A stretch of DNA of 62,792 nucleotides from an uncultured Fibrobacter sp. (GTDB taxonomy: Bacteria; Fibrobacterota; Fibrobacteria; Fibrobacterales; Fibrobacteraceae), in the NCBI GenBank assembly GCA_934699585.1, contig CAKUWY010000019.1:1-62792 (forward strand). The letters run 5' to 3'. Of this stretch, positions 42,010 through 49,552 are shown piece by piece. Both the position numbers and the translations under genes were made by a program. Positions within the stretch are counted from its first letter, which is position 1. Each line of letters opens with the position of its first letter. The notes beneath the pieces were generated by a model. That model saw nothing but the letters and a program-made list of their open reading frames with translations, ran no database searches and was not told the DNA's origin.

Positions 42010-42312
42010 ATGAATAAGACCGCAAATTTGTACGCACGTATTGAACCCGATGTCAAAGAACAGGCCGAAAGCGTCCTGGAAACCCTCGGTATATCCGTTT
42101 CCAGTGCCATCAACATGTTCTACAAGCAGATTATTCTGCAACAGGGTATTCCCTTCGATGTGAAGTTGCCTAAGGCTCCTGAAAACGCTGCCAAATGGTC
42201 AAAAGAACGTCTTGACGCGGAACTCGAGAAAGGTTACAATGATATGCTGAAAGGCCGTACCCGTCCGGCCGCAATGGTCCTTTCCGATGTCAAGAAGAAA
42301 TACAAGGTATGA
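42010..42312 (+). CDS. relB: RelB/DinJ-family antitoxin
   Basis: The 100-residue protein has the ribbon-helix-helix start (TANLYARIEPDVKEQAESVLETLGISVSSAINMFYKQIILQQGIPFDVKLP) typical of RelB/DinJ. The toxin-binding region NAAKWSKERLDAELEKGYNDMLKGRTRPA and a basic tail (SDVKKKYKV) follow. It represses its operon and neutralises the toxin downstream, with which it overlaps by four bases (ATGA). The start was chosen at the RHH boundary. Confidence 0.92.
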   Translation: MNKTANLYARIEPDVKEQAESVLETLGISVSSAINMFYKQIILQQGIPFDVKLPKAPENAAKWSKERLDAELEKGYNDMLKGRTRPAAMVLSDVKKKYKV

Positions 42313-42611
42313 ATTTTGAAGTCCACTTTTCTTCCGCAGCACAGGCAGATATCGATCAAATCTTTGACTATATCAGCATAACACTTTGTTCGCCTATCGC
42401 AGCCAAGAATTTAATGGCAAAATTTCAGGAATCGGTAAATACATTATCCGATTTTCCTGATGCCTTTGCCTTATGTCAGGAAGAACCTTGGATTTTACGT
42501 GAAGTGCGCGCAATGCCTGTTGAGAATTACCGCCTATTTTATCATGTCAATCATGACATGCAGAAGGTCGTCATATTGCGCGTCCTTTATTACAGACAAG
42601 AAGCGAAATAG
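42309..42611 (+). CDS. relE: RelE/ParE-family toxin
   Basis: The 100-residue protein fits the RelE/ParE fold: NFEVHFSSAAQADIDQIFDYISITLCSPIAAKNLMAKFQESVNTLSDFPDAFALC, REVRAMPVENYRLFYHVNHDMQKVVILRVLYYRQE. The second-strand arginines and terminal tyrosine region are consistent with a ribosome-dependent RNase, but the ParE (gyrase) branch cannot be excluded. It is translationally coupled to relB. Confidence 0.88.
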   Translation: MNFEVHFSSAAQADIDQIFDYISITLCSPIAAKNLMAKFQESVNTLSDFPDAFALCQEEPWILREVRAMPVENYRLFYHVNHDMQKVVILRVLYYRQEAK

Positions 42612-42623
42612 TCTTCAGATTTT

Positions 42624-43271
42624 TTATTCCAGACCGAGCACAAGCCGGGTAGCGGTCAGGGCCTGATGGGCAGCGCAGAGCATGACCCGGGGGGCAACAA
42701 GCCCCACCACTTCATCTACATCGTTCTGTCCATCGCCACAGAGGTAGAACTTGTCTGTAATGCGGCGGGTGAGGATGGCGTTTCCGCTGTCGTAGCTGGC
42801 CATCCCGCTGGCGGCGACCAGATATTTTTGAGGAAGTTGCTCCAGGACCGTATCCACCAGCATGGCCTTGGCGTCTGCCTTGTCGAAGGCTTCGCAGATG
42901 ACGTCGGCCTCCTGCAAAAGGGAGACGGCGTTTTCGGCGGTGACCTTGACCTGATGGACCTCGTAATGGACGTAGGGGGCGATTTCTTTCAGGTTCTGGA
43001 GGAGTGCTTCCGCCTTGGAAATACCTACCTGGTTCATCTTGTATTGCTGGCGGTGCAGGTTGGTGATGTCCACCACGTCAAAATCTATCAGGATGAGTTT
43101 GCCGACACCTGCACGGGCAAGGGAAATGGTGATATTGGAGCCGAGGCCTCCCAGACCGCATACGGCAATTGTTGCTTTTTGCAGTTTTTCGACGGCATCG
43201 GCCCCCTGCTTTTGGACCAGGGCGGCCAGAATCTGTTCGCGGGAGGGGAGGGGTGCAGCGCTAGACGACAT
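42624..43271 (-). CDS. thiF: ThiF: sulfur-carrier adenylyltransferase
   Basis: The 215-residue protein has the E1-like ATP motif GLGGLGSNITISLARAGVGKLILIDFDVVDITNLHRQQY near 34-72 and continues to AAHQALTATRLVLGLE. It is the short ThiF form lacking the zinc CxxC pairs of MoeB. It adenylates the C-terminal glycine of ThiS, whose gene ends exactly at its first base. Together they supply sulfur for the thiazole of thiamine. No thiG or thiH is adjacent. Confidence 0.9.
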   Translation of the reverse strand: MSSSAAPLPSREQILAALVQKQGADAVEKLQKATIAVCGLGGLGSNITISLARAGVGKLILIDFDVVDITNLHRQQYKMNQVGISKAEALLQNLKEIAPYVHYEVHQVKVTAENAVSLLQEADVICEAFDKADAKAMLVDTVLEQLPQKYLVAASGMASYDSGNAILTRRITDKFYLCGDGQNDVDEVVGLVAPRVMLCAAHQALTATRLVLGLE

Positions 43272-43465
43272 CAGCCGCCACCTACGAAATTCACGACTTC
43301 GACACAGTCGCCGTCGGCAAGGACGGTCTCGCCGTATTTGGACTTGGGGACGATTTCTCCGTTCCGTTCTACGGCAATGCGCACCTTGTTAAATCCGGCT
43401 TCGGCAATGTAGCTTTCCAGCGTCTTGCCTGCGGCATCTACGTCCTGTCCGTTAATCTTCAGCAT
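43271..43465 (-). CDS. thiS: ThiS sulfur-carrier protein
   Basis: The 64-residue beta-grasp protein starts MLKINGQDVDAAGKTLESYI and ends with the required diglycine (VEVVNFVGGG; one extra Gly). It is thiocarboxylated after activation by ThiF. The genes share one base (43271), giving coupled translation. It begins 25 bp from the end of grpE on the same strand, so readthrough from grpE is possible. No TPP riboswitch-like sequence is evident upstream. Confidence 0.9.
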   Translation of the reverse strand: MLKINGQDVDAAGKTLESYIAEAGFNKVRIAVERNGEIVPKSKYGETVLADGDCVEVVNFVGGG

Positions 43466-43490
43466 GGATCAAATATAGTTTAGTGCGGGC

Positions 43491-44213
43491 CTATTTTCCG
43501 GAGGAGACGATGACCTTTGCGGTCTTGAGGATCTTGTTCTTGAGCTTGTAGCCCTTCTGGAACACGGTCACCACGTGTCCTTCGGGCACAGTCTCGCTGG
43601 GCTGCTGCATCAGGGCTTCGTGCATGTTCGGGTCGAATTCCGCGCCGGTGGGGTCGATTTGCTCGAGGCCCGCGTCGGTAAGAATCTTTGCGAACTGGTT
43701 GTAAATCATCTGCATGCCCTTTTCGAAGGCTTTCAAATCCTGGGCCTTGTTTTCACTGGCGAAGGCACGCTCGAAGTTGTCCTGGACTTCGGAAAGCTTT
43801 TCAAGGAGCTTGCCGTTGGCCGTCTCGATGAGTTCCAGCTGTTCCTTGGCGGTACGGCGGCGGTAGTTGTCGAATTCGGCCATCAGGCGGAGGTTCCGGT
43901 CGTTGGACTCGGCAAGGGCGGCCTTGAGGGCGGCTGTTTCGGTTGCTGAGCTCGCCGAAGCATCGGTGGGCTGTTCAGAGGCGGCGTCTGCGGGCTGTTC
44001 AGCAGGTGCGTCAGCGGGTTGCTCGGCGGAAGTGTCAGCAGGTGCGTCCGGACTGGATCCTTCGTCGCTTTGCTCCTCAGGATGACGTTCTGCGTCGGCC
44101 TTGTTGGCCTCGGCCTCCATCTTCATCGCGTCTTCGGCGGCCTTAAGCACGTCTGCTTCGAATTTTGCCTTTTCTTCTGCGGTCGGTTCCTGTTCGTTCA
44201 AATCTTCTGCCAT
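43491..44213 (-). CDS. grpE: Nucleotide exchange factor GrpE
   Basis: The 240-residue protein has a long low-complexity N-terminus (about 1-105) rich in Ala, Asp, Glu, Pro and Gln with SAEQPADAPAEQPADAAS repeats. The GrpE core follows: NLRLMAEFDNYRRRTAKEQLELIETANGKLLEKLSEVQDNFERAF, a long helix, and the beta domain with PTGAEFDPNMHEALMQQPSETVPEGHVVTVFQKGYKLKNKILKTAKVIVSSG. It releases ADP from DnaK. The N-terminus includes RHPEEQSDEGSSP, encoded by a dispersed genomic repeat. It is not linked to dnaK/dnaJ, which lie 5 kb away. Confidence 0.94.
   Translation of the reverse strand: MAEDLNEQEPTAEEKAKFEADVLKAAEDAMKMEAEANKADAERHPEEQSDEGSSPDAPADTSAEQPADAPAEQPADAASEQPTDASASSATETAALKAALAESNDRNLRLMAEFDNYRRRTAKEQLELIETANGKLLEKLSEVQDNFERAFASENKAQDLKAFEKGMQMIYNQFAKILTDAGLEQIDPTGAEFDPNMHEALMQQPSETVPEGHVVTVFQKGYKLKNKILKTAKVIVSSGK
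44054..44086. repeat. GGATCCTTCG...GGATGAC repeat inside grpE
   Basis: The 33 bases begin TGGATCCTTCGTCGC and end CTCAGGATGAC, as in the intergenic copies at 34925 and 49085. They are translated on the minus strand as part of the disordered GrpE N-terminus. Confidence 0.7.
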
Positions 44214-44383
44214 TTCAATAAATCCTTTAAAAAATATCCTGACGGGCTACAGTTTTACATTTTCTAGCCAAAATCACGCCCAAAGATAGCAAATTATGTG
44301 CCAATGGCAAAGCACCGGAATAGAGTAGTTGCACGGGCAAATCTGGTATAATTTTGAAACATTTGTGAAAAAAAGAATCAAGA

Positions 44384-44673
44384 GGCATATAAATTGCGCT
44401 ATAATTTTTTTTATATGCTTTTACAAAACACTTTTTGCTGTCAGGACATATAAAAAATGGAAAAACGGTATTTTTATATGCCCTAAAGCCCATATTTCAC
44501 AAAAAATAAGGCGTATTAAAGGATCAAATTACATTTTATATCAGGTAAAATTGACGAAAATTCGTTCATGGGGCATATAATTTTTTTTGAATGTTGCTTT
44601 TTATATGCCCGTGTAGTCAATTAAATAAAAATAAAGGCATATAAAACGGTGAAAAAAGATTTGTTTATATGCC
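44384..44673. repeat. Array of four similar GGCATATAAA hairpins
   Basis: Four inverted pairs follow one another: GCATATAAA/TTTATATGC (44385-44418, loop 16), CATATAAAAA/TTTTTATATG (44447-44480, loop 14), GGGCATATAA/TTATATGCCC (44571-44610, loop 20) and GGCATATAAA/TTTATATGCC (44636-44673, loop 18). The spacers have unrelated sequences. The whole 587-bp gap between the divergent grpE and the lipoprotein gene is AT-rich and otherwise empty. Confidence 0.8.
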
Positions 44674-44800
44674 CCTTCTCAAATTTAGCCTTTTTAGTTT
44701 ACATAACCCGCATTATCGGCAATAAAACATAGCAGCTTTTGCTTCAATTTGTCAAATTTGGCCAATCCTGCATTCCTCATCTTTATATATTGTAAACGAA

Positions 44801-45481
44801 ATGAGCAAAATGCCCTCCAGATATAAAATTATACTGTTTGCGGTGGTCTGCCTTTTTTCTGCCGTCCTGCTGCAGAGCTGTGCGGCAACCCGAAAGATCG
44901 ACGCGGCCAGCATCCTGAGCAAGACCAAGCTAGAATTCAAGGAACTCGCGCTGGATTCCGTGACCATCAATCCGGAGCTGTTCGAACAGGTCAATAACCT
45001 TAAATCTACGCTGTTGCCGAACCCTCAGGTGGTGCTTATTGTGCAGAACCTGGCCAGAGGGATTATCGAGAAGGAACTGGGCAAGGCGCACCTGACTGCC
45101 GTCATGACGGCAAACAACCAGAGCACGGACACCCTGTGGGTCCGAAATCTGAAGGCGAACCTTTTCCTGGATACCTTGATTGAATTGCCCCTGCAGCTGA
45201 AGGATTCTACGGTGCTTTTGCCCGGCGCAAGCGACATCACGCTTACGACGGACTTTCCGCTGGACAAAAGACTTTTAGCCCTGACCGGAATTACCAAGTA
45301 CCGCGCCAAGGGTGAAATCTCTGTATCCCTGGAAGCCGAAGGCCCGCTAGTCTCCTTTGATTTTGACATAGAACATCCCATTTCTCCCGAAGAAATGCGC
45401 GCCCTGGAAGACAGGGCCCGGAAATCCCTTTTGGACGGCCTTGTCAGTGACTGGGTCTATTCCATTTTCCCGAAGGAATGA
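44801..45481 (+). CDS. Lipoprotein with LEA-like beta domain
   Basis: The 226-residue product has a lipoprotein signal (YKIILFAVVCLFSAVLLQSC, Cys near 27). A long domain follows with repeated beta patterns (LEFKELALDSVTINPELF, TVLLPGASDITLTTDFPLDKRLLALTG, KYRAKGEISVSLEAEGPLVSFDFDIEHPI), resembling LEA type 2/WHy domains. The match is from pattern only. Its stop overlaps the start of the M3 peptidase gene by four bases, so they are coupled. An ATG at 44810 is an alternative start. Confidence 0.72.
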   Translation: MSKMPSRYKIILFAVVCLFSAVLLQSCAATRKIDAASILSKTKLEFKELALDSVTINPELFEQVNNLKSTLLPNPQVVLIVQNLARGIIEKELGKAHLTAVMTANNQSTDTLWVRNLKANLFLDTLIELPLQLKDSTVLLPGASDITLTTDFPLDKRLLALTGITKYRAKGEISVSLEAEGPLVSFDFDIEHPISPEEMRALEDRARKSLLDGLVSDWVYSIFPKE

Positions 45482-47172
45482 TTATGAAACTCCCCCGTCG
45501 TTTTGTCCCCGAAAACCTGAATCCCGATGACGAAAAGAAGATCAGCGAGCTTTACCGGAGCCTGCTATTGCGGGACGTTCCAGCCGCCGCCACTCCCCTA
45601 CGGGACTGGATTCTGGACTGGAGCGAGCTGAACTCTGTGCTGGGCGAAGTCAGCTGCCGCCGCTACGTGGCCATGACCTGCGACACCAAGGACGAAAAGG
45701 CGGCCAAGGCCTATGCTGACTTTGTGGAAAACATCCAGCCAGTCATCAACGAGTACGACGACAAGCTGAACAAGAAATTGATGGCTCACCCCGCCAAGAA
45801 AGAACTCAAGGGCGAGTTCGGCGAATGGTTCAAGGGCGTGCAAGTTTCCCTGGACCTGTTCTCCCCCGACAATATTCCCCTGGAGACCGAAGAAAACAAG
45901 GAAATCCAGGCCTACCAGAAGATTACCGGCGGCATGAGCGTGGAGTTCGAAGGCAAAACCCAGACCATGCAGCAGATGGCGACCTACATGGAGAATACGG
46001 ACCGGGGCTTGCGGGAACGGGCCTGGCGGGCCATGTGGGAACGCCGCCTCAAGGACAAGGACGCCCTGGACGGTGCTTTTGATAAGTTGTTCAAAATCCG
46101 CAAGGATGTGGCCAGGAACGCCCACTGCAAGGACTTTATCGACTACATTTTCCTCGCGAAGCATCGGTTCGACTACTCCCCCGCCGACTGCGAAGCCTTC
46201 CACGAGAGCATCGAGAAGCTGGTGCTCCCCCTGCTGAAAGAAATCTACAAGAAACGCGCCCAGAAAATGGGTCTTGAAAAGCTCAGGCCTTGGGACTTGG
46301 ACGTCGACCCGCTGAACAGGCCCGCCCTCAAGCCATATTCTAGCGGAGCGGAACTCATCGAGAAGGTGGACCGGATTTTCGAAAGCATCCACCCCCAGGC
46401 AGGCAAGTGGGCCAGGGAGATGCAGGCCCAGAACCTTATCGACCCGGATTCCAGGCTCGGCAAGGCCCCCGGCGGCTACCAGATTGGCTTTGACGAGAGC
46501 CGCCTCCCCTTCATCTTCATGAATTCCGCCTGCACGGACCGGGACATCTACACGCTCCTTCACGAATCGGGACATTCTTTCCACCAGTTTGCGCTTGCGG
46601 ACCAGCCCATCGTGGCCTACAGGGATGTTCCTGCGGAATTTGCGGAAGTGGCAAGCATGAGCATGGAACTTATCGGCATGTCCAACCTGAAGCCCTTCTA
46701 CGGAGACGACCACGAGGCCATTTCACGGAGTATTTTGGGCGAACTGACAGATGTCATCTGGCTGTTCCCCTGGGTGGCCAGCGTGGACAGTTTCCAGCAC
46801 CGCATCTACAGTTTCCCGGAGCATACGGCCAGCGACCGCACCGACATCTGGAACGAAATCATGGACCGCTACGACGCAGGCATCGACTATTCGGGCCTGG
46901 AAGCGGTCCGCGGGAACCTCTGGCAAAAGCAGCTCCATATCTTCGAGTGCCCGTTCTACTACATCGAGTACGGAATAGCCCAGATCGGAGCCCTGCAGGT
47001 ATGGGCAAACTTCAAGAAAGACCCGAAAAAGGCCATCGACGACCTGTTCCGGGCCGAAAGTCTGGGGAGCAGCCGCCCCCTGCCGGAGCTTTTTGCAGCC
47101 GCAAACATCAAGTTCGACTTCACCCCCAAGACTCTTGAACCGCTCATGCAGGTCGTCTGGGACGAACTTTGA
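45478..47172 (+). CDS. M3-family oligoendopeptidase (PepF-like)
   Basis: The 564-residue protein has the metallopeptidase motif LHESGHSFHQF (HExxH) near 358-365 and the third ligand in PAEFAEVASMSMELIG about 25 residues later. The M3 C-terminal helical features are present (YYIEYGIAQIGALQVWANFKKDPKKAIDDLF). Size and motifs fit oligoendopeptidase F-like enzymes that cleave short cytoplasmic peptides. There is no signal peptide. Two possible starts (ATG at 45478 and 45484) differ by two codons; the first overlaps the lipoprotein gene. Confidence 0.92.
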   Translation: MIMKLPRRFVPENLNPDDEKKISELYRSLLLRDVPAAATPLRDWILDWSELNSVLGEVSCRRYVAMTCDTKDEKAAKAYADFVENIQPVINEYDDKLNKKLMAHPAKKELKGEFGEWFKGVQVSLDLFSPDNIPLETEENKEIQAYQKITGGMSVEFEGKTQTMQQMATYMENTDRGLRERAWRAMWERRLKDKDALDGAFDKLFKIRKDVARNAHCKDFIDYIFLAKHRFDYSPADCEAFHESIEKLVLPLLKEIYKKRAQKMGLEKLRPWDLDVDPLNRPALKPYSSGAELIEKVDRIFESIHPQAGKWAREMQAQNLIDPDSRLGKAPGGYQIGFDESRLPFIFMNSACTDRDIYTLLHESGHSFHQFALADQPIVAYRDVPAEFAEVASMSMELIGMSNLKPFYGDDHEAISRSILGELTDVIWLFPWVASVDSFQHRIYSFPEHTASDRTDIWNEIMDRYDAGIDYSGLEAVRGNLWQKQLHIFECPFYYIEYGIAQIGALQVWANFKKDPKKAIDDLFRAESLGSSRPLPELFAAANIKFDFTPKTLEPLMQVVWDEL

Positions 47173-47285
47173 GGACGTGCCTTGCGGCACTTTGAGCAAT
47201 GAGGTCGTTCGCATAGCTCACTTTGAGGTATCGTTTGACAAAAAAGCCTCAAAGCCTTGCAAAGCAAGACGACCTCATTGTTTAT
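47170..47285. repeat. Hairpin-TTTGAGG repeat cluster after the peptidase gene
   Basis: The peptidase stop codon is itself inside TTTGAGG. Then come GTGCC-TTGC-GGCAC with CTTTGAGCAATGAGGTC, CACTTTGAGGTATCG, and CTTGC-AAA-GCAAG with ACGACCTCA. The same unit design occurs at 11050-11205 and 36147-36342. Confidence 0.65.
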
Positions 47286-47337
47286 ACCGTAAATTTTCAA
47301 AATAATGCTTTTTTTTGAAAATTTAAGCTAAAATCGG

Positions 47338-47366
47338 TTGACAAGGGCAAAAAAAACATCTATATT
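47338..47366 (+). promoter_or_regulatory. Strong sigma-70 promoter for tRNA-Ser
   Basis: TTGACA (47338-47343), 17 bp, TATATT (47361-47366). The tRNA begins 17 bases after the -10 box. This is one of the clearest consensus promoters in the window and suggests the TATATT type -10 used by this organism. Confidence 0.8.
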
Positions 47367-47382
47367 TGGCCTCACATCCTAA

Positions 47383-47467
47383 GGAGGGATGGCCGAGTGG
47401 TTGAAGGCGCACGCTTGGAAAGCGTGTTTACTTTACGGTAACGAGGGTTCGAATCCCTCTCCCTCTT
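47383..47467 (+). tRNA. tRNA-Ser (GGA)
   Basis: Acceptor GGAGGGA pairs with TCCCTCT (terminal G-U). The D-arm is GCCGAGTGGTTGAAGGC, the anticodon stem CACGC/GCGTG encloses TTGGAAA with anticodon GGA, there is a long class II variable arm (TTAC-TTTACG-GTAA), and the T-arm is GAGGGTTCGAATCCCTC. The discriminator would be T in this register, which is unusual for tRNA-Ser. CCA is not encoded. The rpoZ-like gene starts 24 bp later. Confidence 0.93.
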
Positions 47468-47491
47468 CTAAAAAATTTCGGAGGTACCCCG

Positions 47492-47812
47492 ATGTCCGAC
47501 CAGAGAGTTTATCTCGACGATATTTACGCTAGCAAGGAATGCCAAGGTTCTGTTTTCCGTGCCGTGGTGATGATGGCCCACGAGGCCCGTTTCCTTAACA
47601 GCCAGGCAGGTCAGGGTTACATCCAGCTTACCAAGAAGCCCACCACCATCGCTATGTACAAGTTCAAGGAAGGCAAGCTTTCCATGACTGAAAAGGCTAG
47701 CAACGACGTGACCGAAGAAGCAATTGCCGCTTCCGCCGCTGCCGAATCCGAAAACGTGGTGGAAAACGCTGCCGCCAATGCAGAAGCAGCCGACGCCGCT
47801 TTCGGTGTGTAG
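47492..47812 (+). CDS. rpoZ: RNA polymerase omega-like subunit (RpoZ/Rpb6 family)
   Basis: The 106-residue protein resembles omega subunits: VYLDDIYASKECQGSVFRAVVMMAHEARFLNSQ corresponds to the helix with the AxxxAxRARQIN-like pattern, and KKPTTIAMYKFKEGKL to the KPTxIALxExxEGKI segment. The C-terminus is Ala/Glu-rich and disordered. Omega assists assembly of RNA polymerase. The ribosome site CGGAGG is 9 bases before the ATG. It has no separate promoter, so it is probably cotranscribed with tRNA-Ser and ends at a clear terminator. Confidence 0.78.
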   Translation: MSDQRVYLDDIYASKECQGSVFRAVVMMAHEARFLNSQAGQGYIQLTKKPTTIAMYKFKEGKLSMTEKASNDVTEEAIAASAAAESENVVENAAANAEAADAAFGV

Positions 47813-47835
47813 TTCCGAAACCTTTTGAAATGATG

Positions 47836-47864
47836 CCCCGGACTAACCTCCGGGGTATTTTTTT
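47836..47864 (+). terminator. Rho-independent terminator after the omega-like gene
   Basis: CCCCGGA pairs with TCCGGGG around a 6-base loop, followed by TATTTTTTTG, 24 bp after the stop. Confidence 0.88.
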
Positions 47865-47960
47865 GTATCCACCTTTCGAGGCTGTCTTTTTTTGCTATCT
47901 TTAGCCCCGTAACTTTTAAACCGGCGGCCCAGGTCGCCACACAATCAAGAGGTAAATCAA

Positions 47961-48962
47961 ATGGCAGTTTCTTACAAGGAACTCGGCTTGGTTAACACCA
48001 AGGAAATGTTTGCAAAGGCTGTTAAGGGTGGCTACGCTATCCCGGCTTTCAACTTCAACACCATGGAACAGATGCAGGCTATTGTGCAGGCTGCTGTGAA
48101 GCAGAAGTCTCCGGTGATCATGCAGGTCTCTAAGGGTGCTCGTAACTACGCAAACGGCACCATCCTCCGCTACATGGCCCAGGGTGCTGTTGAATACGCC
48201 AAGGAACTCGGCTGCGCCAATCCGCAGATCGTGCTCCACCTCGACCATGGTGACTCTTTCGAACTCTGCAAGGACTGCATCGACAACGGTTTCTCTTCCG
48301 TGATGATCGACGGTTCCGCTCTTCCGTACGAAGACAACATCGCCCTCACCAAGAAGGTTGTTGAATACGCTCACCAGCACGACGTGACCGTCGAAGCTGA
48401 ACTCGGCGTGCTCGCCGGTGTGGAAGACGAAGTCCAGGCTGAAGAATCCCACTACACCAAGCCGGAAGAAGTGATCGACTTCGCTACCCGTACGGGCTGC
48501 GACTCCCTCGCTATCTCCATCGGTACCAGCCACGGTGCTTACAAGTTCAAGCCGGAACAGTGCACTCGCGACCCGAAGACTGGCAAGCTCGTTCCGCCTC
48601 CTCTGGCATTCGACGTGCTCCACGCCATCGAAGAAAAGCTCCCGGGCTTCCCCATCGTTCTCCACGGTTCTTCTTCTGTCCCGCAGGACGAAGTGGACAC
48701 CATCAACGCCCACGGTGGTAAGCTCCCGGATGCAGTTGGTATTCCGGAAGAACAGCTCCGCGAAGCTTCCAAGTCCGCTGTTTGCAAGATCAACATCGAC
48801 TCTGACAGCCGCTTGGCCATGACTGCTGCTATCCGTAAGTATTTCGACGAACATCCGGAACACTTCGACCCGCGCCAGTATCTCAAGCCGGCTCGCGAAA
48901 ACATGCAGAAGATGTACGAACACAAGATCGTTGACGTTCTTGGTTCCAACAACAAGCTGTAA
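47961..48962 (+). CDS. fba: Class II fructose-bisphosphate aldolase
   Basis: The 333-residue protein has the class II signature: GGYAIPAFNFNTMEQMQAIVQAA at the start, VLHLDHGDSFELCKDCIDNGFSSVMIDGSALPYEDNI with the catalytic Asp and zinc His ligands near 84-110, VEAELGVLAGVEDEV, SIGTSHGAYKF, VLHGSSSVPQDEV and KINIDSDSRLAMTAAIRKYF. It cleaves fructose-1,6-bisphosphate in glycolysis. Codon use is strongly biased, with few rare codons, as expected for a highly expressed gene. It has its own leader and a strong terminator. Confidence 0.97.
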   Translation: MAVSYKELGLVNTKEMFAKAVKGGYAIPAFNFNTMEQMQAIVQAAVKQKSPVIMQVSKGARNYANGTILRYMAQGAVEYAKELGCANPQIVLHLDHGDSFELCKDCIDNGFSSVMIDGSALPYEDNIALTKKVVEYAHQHDVTVEAELGVLAGVEDEVQAEESHYTKPEEVIDFATRTGCDSLAISIGTSHGAYKFKPEQCTRDPKTGKLVPPPLAFDVLHAIEEKLPGFPIVLHGSSSVPQDEVDTINAHGGKLPDAVGIPEEQLREASKSAVCKINIDSDSRLAMTAAIRKYFDEHPEHFDPRQYLKPARENMQKMYEHKIVDVLGSNNKL

Positions 48963-48997
48963 TCTACAGCGGCGTGAGCCGCTCAAATGACAAGCTG

Positions 48998-49033
48998 AAA
49001 AACCGCACGGGTAAAACCGTGCGGTTTTTCTTT
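48998..49033 (+). terminator. Rho-independent terminator of the aldolase gene
   Basis: AAAACCGCACGG and CCGTGCGGTTTT form a perfect 12-bp stem with a 6-base loop, followed by TCTTTTTAT. Confidence 0.92.
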
Positions 49034-49084
49034 TTATATTTCATTTTACGCCTCAAGCGGATCCTCGCCAGTTTATCCCGGACC

Positions 49085-49285
49085 TGGATCCTTCGCGCTT
49101 TCGCGCTCTGGATGACACTTCTTAAGACCTGCAACCACCCTCTATTTTCTACCAATTGGACACTAACCTCGCGCTTCGTGCCTCGAACCACACACCTCAC
49201 AACTCATTACTCACTACTCTTCACACTTCTCACTACACACTTCACATCCCCCCTACCTCAAAGGGGCGAAGCCCCGACCTCATAC
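49085..49285. repeat. Mixed repeats before the small zinc-ribbon gene
   Basis: 49085-49117 is a TGGATCCTTCG...CTCTGGATGAC unit with an inner hairpin CGCGC-TTTC-GCGCT. From about 49185 come degenerate CACACCTCAC/ACTCATTACTC/CACTTCACA copies, then CCTCAAAGGGGC-GAA-GCCCCGACCTCATACC. The next gene's ATG lies at the end of this array. Confidence 0.65.
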
Positions 49286-49288
49286 CTC

Positions 49289-49552
49289 ATGCCTCTCTGC
49301 CCGCACTGCCACTCCGAATTGAAAGACAACGCCACGTTCTGCCCGCATTGCGGGAGCGACGCCGACACCGGCTGGAAAGAAGGCGCGGAATTTACCGACC
49401 TCGAAACGCCGGATTACGATGAAATTTTGGAGAATGAATTCGGCGACGACCCGGACAGCCCCTACGCCAAAAAGAAAAAGGCGAACCCGCTCGCCATTGC
49501 AGCTGCGGTGATTGTAGCCCTCGCCTTTATTGCGGCATTTATCCTGCACTAG
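49289..49552 (+). CDS. Zinc-ribbon, C-terminal one-helix protein
   Basis: The 87-residue protein has an N-terminal zinc ribbon (CPHCHSELKDNATFCPHCGSDA, 4-25), an acidic middle (TDLETPDYDEILENEFGDDPDS), a lysine run and a C-terminal helix (AIAAAVIVALAFIAAFI), so it looks tail-anchored with the ribbon in the cytoplasm. It is a minimal relative in design of the island at 26847-33748 but has GC-rich core codon use. Its start codon arises within the CCTCATGCC repeat words and no ribosome site is clear. It is convergent with the histidine kinase gene, overlapping it by four bases at the 3' ends. Confidence 0.72.
   Translation: MPLCPHCHSELKDNATFCPHCGSDADTGWKEGAEFTDLETPDYDEILENEFGDDPDSPYAKKKKANPLAIAAAVIVALAFIAAFILH

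Noticed and set aside
43466..43490. TPP riboswitch upstream of thiS
   Set aside because: Only 25 bp separate thiS from grpE and no CTGAGA/ACCTGA core is visible. None is seen upstream of the ThiE-like gene either.
44384..44673. CRISPR array
   Set aside because: The repeated words are only about 10 bp, alternate in orientation as inverted pairs, and have spacers of 14-20 bp inside and irregular gaps between pairs. No cas genes are present.
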